7,916 nt of DNA. It comes from Prevotellaceae bacterium. GTDB lineage: Bacteria > Bacteroidota > Bacteroidia > Bacteroidales > UBA932. Position numbers and translations under genes: made by a program. Below the pieces are notes generated by a model. That model had not been told where the DNA came from, made no database searches, and saw only the letters and a program-made list of their open reading frames with translations. Shown in pieces: positions 4,316 through 7,916 of this stretch (position 1 is its first letter; every line of letters starts with the position of its first letter). The stretch covers positions 1 through 7,916 of the forward strand of contig JAITAP010000264.1 of assembly GCA_031284065.1 (NCBI GenBank). Direction: 5' to 3'.

Positions 4316-6015
4316 AAAATACCTCCATGCACATTTCCTATCCATCATCCCAAAAGATTTACGTCAAAGGAAAAATCCACGATATTCGCGTCGGTATGCG
4401 CCGAATATCTTTGCTGGACACCATCTCCGTCGAAAACGGAGCGCAGAAAAGGGAGAAGAACGCCGCCGTTGTTGTTTACGACGTTAGCGGGGCGTACTCC
4501 GATACGAACGCCGCCATCGACATACGCCAAGGCCTGCACCGCCTGCGCGAGACGTGGATAGAGCGCAGGCGCGATACCGAAAAGCTGCCCGCCTTTTCGT
4601 CGGCCTGTGGCAGGGAGCGCCTTTCGGACGCAAGGCTCAACGACGTTCGATTCCCGCAGGTAAACCTCCCGCGACGGGCGGAGAAAGGGAAATCCATTAC
4701 CCAAATGTACTACGCCCGTCAGGGTATTATTACCCCCGAAATGGAGTACGTCGCCATCCGCGAAAACCAGCAGAACGAGGAGCTGGGAATAGCGACGCAC
4801 ATCACGCCCGAGCTTGTCCGCGACGAAGTAGCCGCCGGACGTGCGGTTATCCCCGCCAACATTAACCATCCTGAGGCAGAGCCGATGATTATCGGGGCAA
4901 ACTTTCTGGTGAAGATAAACACGAATATCGGCAATTCCGCCCTTTCGTCCGGCATTGAGGAGGAGGTGGAAAAGGCGGTGTGGAGCTGCAAGTGGGGAGG
5001 CGATACGCTGATGGACTTGTCCACAGGCGAAAACATTCACGAAACGCGGGAGTGGATTATCCGCAATACGCCCGTTCCGGTGGGCACGGTGCCCGTGTAT
5101 CAGGCGCTGAAAAAGGTGAACGGAGAAATAGCGGCGCTCACATGGGAGGTGTACCGCGACACGCTCATCGAGCAGTGCGAGCAGGGGGTGGACTACTTCA
5201 CCATTCACGCGGGGTTGCTCCGCGCCCACCTGCCTTTGGTGCGGCGGCGGGTTACCGGCATCGTTTCCCGCGGCGGCTCGATTATCGCCGGATGGATGGC
5301 GCAGCGGGGCGAGGAGAATTTTTTCTACACCCGCTTTGAGGAGATATGCGAAATATTGCAGCAGTACGATGTTGCGGTTTCCTTAGGCGACGGGCTCCGC
5401 CCCGGCTCCATTCACGACGCTAACGACGCTGCGCAGCTTGCCGAGCTTTCCGTGCTGGGCGAGCTGACGCAAACGGCGTGGAAACGCCATGTTCAGACGC
5501 TGATAGAGGGGCCGGGACACGTGCCCATGCACAAGATACGTGCCAACGTGGACGAGCAGTCGCTGCGCTGCCACGGGGCGCCGTTCTACACGCTCGGCCC
5601 GCTGACAACCGACATAGCCCCCGGCTACGACCATATCACGTCGGCCATAGGCGCGGCGCAAATTGCGCGGTACGGAACGGCCATGATTTGCTACGTTACG
5701 CCCAAAGAGCATTTGGGATTGCCCGACAAGGAAGACGTTCGCGCCGGCGTGATTGCCTACAAGATAGCCGCCCACGCGGCCGACTTGGCAAAGGGGCATC
5801 CGGGAGCGCAGGTCAGAGACGATGCGCTGAGCAAAGCTCGCTTCGACTTCAGGTGGAGGGACCAGTTCGGCCTGTCGCTCGACCCCGAAAAAGCGCTCGA
5901 ATACTACGCCGCCGCACACTTGGGCGACGAAAGCGACCACTGCACCATGTGCGGCCCGAATTTTTGCGCCATGAAGCTGACAAAAAAAATGTCCCAATGC
6001 CTCCTGCAAGGGTAG
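4312..6015 (+). CDS. thiC: Phosphomethylpyrimidine synthase ThiC (radical SAM)
   Basis: A 567-residue enzyme that rearranges aminoimidazole ribotide to HMP phosphate using S-adenosylmethionine and a 4Fe-4S cluster. The cluster motif is the non-classical C-terminal CxxCxxxxC: Cys544, Cys547 and Cys552 in CTMCGPNFC. Other landmarks are YYARQGIITPEMEY (133 onward), NTNIGNS, WSCKWGGDTLMDLSTG (224-239), EGPGHVPMH (399-407) and GPLTTDIAPGYDHI (from 429). The last two hold conserved histidines near the metal site. The start at 4312 is taken from the ATGA overlap with thiG. Met6 (4327) is a possible alternative. The protein appears full length, with no visible frameshift. Its product is the substrate of ThiD upstream. 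Confidence 0.98.
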   Translation: MKNTSMHISYPSSQKIYVKGKIHDIRVGMRRISLLDTISVENGAQKREKNAAVVVYDVSGAYSDTNAAIDIRQGLHRLRETWIERRRDTEKLPAFSSACGRERLSDARLNDVRFPQVNLPRRAEKGKSITQMYYARQGIITPEMEYVAIRENQQNEELGIATHITPELVRDEVAAGRAVIPANINHPEAEPMIIGANFLVKINTNIGNSALSSGIEEEVEKAVWSCKWGGDTLMDLSTGENIHETREWIIRNTPVPVGTVPVYQALKKVNGEIAALTWEVYRDTLIEQCEQGVDYFTIHAGLLRAHLPLVRRRVTGIVSRGGSIIAGWMAQRGEENFFYTRFEEICEILQQYDVAVSLGDGLRPGSIHDANDAAQLAELSVLGELTQTAWKRHVQTLIEGPGHVPMHKIRANVDEQSLRCHGAPFYTLGPLTTDIAPGYDHITSAIGAAQIARYGTAMICYVTPKEHLGLPDKEDVRAGVIAYKIAAHAADLAKGHPGAQVRDDALSKARFDFRWRDQFGLSLDPEKALEYYAAAHLGDESDHCTMCGPNFCAMKLTKKMSQCLLQG

Positions 6016-6073
6016 GCAAGCGCGGGACGGCGCATGTTTACGGCAATAATAAGAAAAAGCATTTTTTTGAGAT

Positions 6074-7189
6074 ATGAACTTTACCGAACTAATAAGCGGG
6101 TACGATTGGGACTCCATCCAATCCCGCATCTACGCAAAAGCTGCCGGCGACGTGGAGCGTGCCCTGAGCAGGGACAAGCGAAGCGTGGAGGATTTTATGG
6201 CGCTGGTTTCTCCCGCCGCTCAAGCCTATCTGGAGCCTATGGCGGCGTTGAGCCGGAAATATACGCAGCTGCGCTTTGGCAACACGATACAATTTTACAT
6301 TCCGCTTTACCTGACGAACTCCTGCATGAACCACTGCGTTTACTGCGGGTTTAACCACAACAACGATATTCGGCGGATTATCCTGAGCGAGGAGCAAATT
6401 CTGCGCGAAGTTGAAGCCATCAAAAGCATAGGCGACTTTCAGCATATCCTCCTCGTAACCGGAGAAAATCCGCGCGATGCGGGGGCGGGCTACATTGAGA
6501 ACGCCATTCGTCTGGTAAAACCTCACTTTTCGTCCATTTCCATTGAGGTGCAGCCCCTGAAAGAAGCGGAGTACCAACAGCTCTCCAAAGCCGGTATGAA
6601 CGCCGTATATTGCTATCAGGAAACGTACCGCAAGGCGAACTACAAGCGCTATCATCCCAAAGGAATGAAGTCGAAATTTGACTGGCGGCTGGACGGCTTT
6701 GAGCGCATGGGGAAAGCCGGCGTTCACAAAATCGGGCTGGGCGTTCTTATCGGGCTGGAAGATTGGCGCACAGACGTAGCTTTCATGGCCATGCACCTCC
6801 GCTACCTGCAAAAAACTTACTGGCAAACCAAATACTCCATATCCTTTCCCCGCATGCGTCCGCACGAGGGGGGCGATTTCCATGCCAACGTTGTCATGAG
6901 CGACAAGGAGCTGGCGCAGCTGATTTTTGCCTGCCGCATCTTTGACCACGATGTGGAGATTACCCTGTCAACCCGCGAAAATAAAGCGTTTCGCGACAAC
7001 ATGACCGGCTTGGGAATAACCTCGCTCAGCGCCGGGTCAAAAACCGACCCCGGCGGCTACGCTGTTTACCGCAGCGAGCTGGAGCAATTCGCCATCAACG
7101 ACAACCGCAGCCCCAACGAAGTCTTGTCTTCCGTAAAAGAACAGGGGTATGAAGTGGTCTGGAAAGATTGGGATTTGCGGCTACAGTAA
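6074..7189 (+). CDS. thiH: 2-iminoacetate synthase ThiH (tyrosine lyase, radical SAM)
   Basis: A 371-residue radical SAM enzyme that cleaves L-tyrosine to p-cresol and 2-iminoacetate (dehydroglycine), the two-carbon unit used by ThiG. The classical CxxxCxxC cluster motif is CMNHCVYC, Cys84/Cys88/Cys91, followed by GFNHNN. Further family segments are VTGENP, SIEVQPL, CYQETY (180-185), HPKGMKSKFDWRLDG, GLGVLIGLEDWR and SFPRMRP (257-263). The start at 6074 gives the standard MNFTELI N-terminus, 58 nt after thiC. ThiH instead of the oxygen-dependent glycine oxidase ThiO fits an anaerobic or microaerophilic host. It is the last thiamine gene in the window. No clear terminator follows. Confidence 0.98.
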   Translation: MNFTELISGYDWDSIQSRIYAKAAGDVERALSRDKRSVEDFMALVSPAAQAYLEPMAALSRKYTQLRFGNTIQFYIPLYLTNSCMNHCVYCGFNHNNDIRRIILSEEQILREVEAIKSIGDFQHILLVTGENPRDAGAGYIENAIRLVKPHFSSISIEVQPLKEAEYQQLSKAGMNAVYCYQETYRKANYKRYHPKGMKSKFDWRLDGFERMGKAGVHKIGLGVLIGLEDWRTDVAFMAMHLRYLQKTYWQTKYSISFPRMRPHEGGDFHANVVMSDKELAQLIFACRIFDHDVEITLSTRENKAFRDNMTGLGITSLSAGSKTDPGGYAVYRSELEQFAINDNRSPNEVLSSVKEQGYEVVWKDWDLRLQ

Positions 7190-7201
7190 AATTCTTGCTT
7201 A

Positions 7202-7233
7202 TTTGCTATTCCGGTAAAAATCATCTACATTTG
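7202..7233 (+). promoter_or_regulatory. Consensus Bacteroidota promoter for the AAA-ATPase-like gene
   Basis: TTTG (7202-7205), a 20-nt spacer and TACATTTG (7226-7233) match the Bacteroidota -33/-7 consensus TTTG-N19..21-TAnnTTTG. Transcription would start near 7240, about 18 nt before the ATG at 7258. It is the best promoter in the window and indicates that the last gene is expressed separately from the thiamine genes. Confidence 0.7.
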
Positions 7234-7257
7234 CGTAGAACTTTTAGCAGTACGATT

Positions 7258-7916
7258 ATGGTTACCCCTCGAAAGCTGCCCATCGGCATACAAGACTTTG
7301 AAGACTTGCGCACGAACGGCTACGTATATGTTGACAAAAGCGCCTACGTTTACCGCTTGGCAAACTTTGGCAAGCCTTACTTTCTGGGTCGTCCGCGCCG
7401 GTTTGGGAAGAGTTTGTTCCTCTCCACGCTCAAGGCGTATTTTCTCGGAAAAAAAGAGCTCTTTGAGGGGCTGGCGATTAACGAGTGGGAGCGGGACTGG
7501 GTGGAGTATCCGGTCATCTACATAGACCTCAACAAGGAGAGCTACCAGAGCGTGCAAACGCTCGGCGACGTTCTCCATGAGATACTGAAAAAGTTGGAGG
7601 CGGAGTGGGGCGTTACGGATATTGCCGCAACGCCTCCCCTGCGCCTCGACAACCTGATACAGGCCGCCTGCAGGAAAGCCGGCCGCAAGGTGGTTGTTTT
7701 GGTAGATGAGTACGACAAGCCGTTGGTGAACACGCTTGATAAAAAGGAGCTCAACGAAGCCATGCGCAACACGCTAAAAGGCTTCTACGGCGTGCTAAAG
7801 AGCGCGGACGCCAACCTGCGCTTCGTGATGCTCACCGGCGTGACCAAGTTCTCAAAGGTGAGCGTATTTAGCGACTTAAACCACTTGGTGGATATTAGCA
7901 TGGATGAGGAGTACGC
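7258..7916 (+). CDS. AAA-ATPase-like / PD-(D/E)XK nuclease family protein, 3' end missing
   Basis: The first 219 codons of an open frame that runs off the window. The protein begins MVTPRKLPIGIQDFEDLR and matches the AAA-ATPase-like family (Pfam 'AAA-ATPase_like', usually with a C-terminal PD-(D/E)XK nuclease-like domain). These genes occur in many copies in Bacteroidales genomes. Visible motifs are YVDKSAYVYRL (24-34) and the Walker A-like RPRRFGKS (45-52, Lys51). A Walker B-like VDEYDKP has Asp150, Glu151 and Asp153, and LTGVTKFSKVSVFSDLNHL follows toward the cut. The start ATG is supported by the promoter upstream and the family N-terminus. The cellular role is unknown; defence, mobile-element or repair roles have been suggested for relatives. 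Nothing ties it to thiamine. The nuclease domain, if present, lies beyond the window. Confidence 0.85.
   Translation, partial: MVTPRKLPIGIQDFEDLRTNGYVYVDKSAYVYRLANFGKPYFLGRPRRFGKSLFLSTLKAYFLGKKELFEGLAINEWERDWVEYPVIYIDLNKESYQSVQTLGDVLHEILKKLEAEWGVTDIAATPPLRLDNLIQAACRKAGRKVVVLVDEYDKPLVNTLDKKELNEAMRNTLKGFYGVLKSADANLRFVMLTGVTKFSKVSVFSDLNHLVDISMDEEY

Noticed and set aside
6050..6069. Terminator between thiC and thiH
   Set aside because: AAAAAGCATTTTTTT has an A-T-only stem with no GC core, so it is unlikely to end transcription. thiC and thiH are expected in one operon.
4345..6949. Long open frames on the - strand across thiC and thiH
   Set aside because: They lie antisense to strongly recognised genes, show low-complexity or Arg/Val-rich compositions, and match no family. 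They are by-products of codon bias.

Overview
The window carries a thiamine (vitamin B1) biosynthesis locus from a member of the Bacteroidota, most likely an anaerobe of the order Bacteroidales. The evidence is the thiS-(tenI-like)-thiE-thiG-thiC-thiH gene order with ThiH (the oxygen-sensitive tyrosine lyase) rather than ThiO, promoters of the TTTG/TAnnTTTG type, mostly weak Shine-Dalgarno signals, and an 'AAA-ATPase-like' gene of the RPRRFGKS/VDEYDKP family that is abundant in Bacteroidales. All genes are on the + strand. Genus or species cannot be read from this sequence alone.

Layout. 1-144: AT-rich leader with two copies of a small palindrome, a block that recurs at 1826-1844, and a 15-bp tandem repeat. 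145-609: queD-like 6-carboxytetrahydropterin synthase gene, followed by a possible intrinsic terminator at 644-667. 703-793: a TAnnTTTG promoter element, then a TPP riboswitch (THI box). A leader of about 67 nt leads to thiD at 861-1676. 1677-1984: a 308-bp gap without a gene, holding a candidate internal promoter and several strong hairpins. 1985-7189: thiS, a TenI-like gene, thiE, thiG, thiC and thiH, tightly packed, with one 4-nt overlap between thiG and thiC. 7202-7916: a good Bacteroidota promoter and the 5' part of an AAA-ATPase-like/PD-(D/E)XK-type gene that runs off the window.

How the genes work together. ThiC makes HMP phosphate from AIR, and ThiD phosphorylates it to HMP pyrophosphate. 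ThiH cleaves tyrosine to dehydroglycine. ThiG joins this to DXP and to sulfur carried on the C-terminal Gly-Gly of ThiS to form the thiazole. The TenI-like protein probably aromatises the thiazole phosphate, and ThiE couples the two halves to thiamine phosphate. The ThiS-adenylating enzyme (ThiF/MoeB type) and the final kinase ThiL are not in the window. The TPP riboswitch upstream of thiD gives feedback control of at least thiD and possibly the whole run.

The genes themselves are ordinary. The parts most worth a second look are non-coding: a perfect 10-bp complement to the riboswitch's 5' strand lying 20 nt before the thiD start, and the repeat-rich, hairpin-rich gaps before queD and thiS. 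I see no convincing new multi-gene system here.
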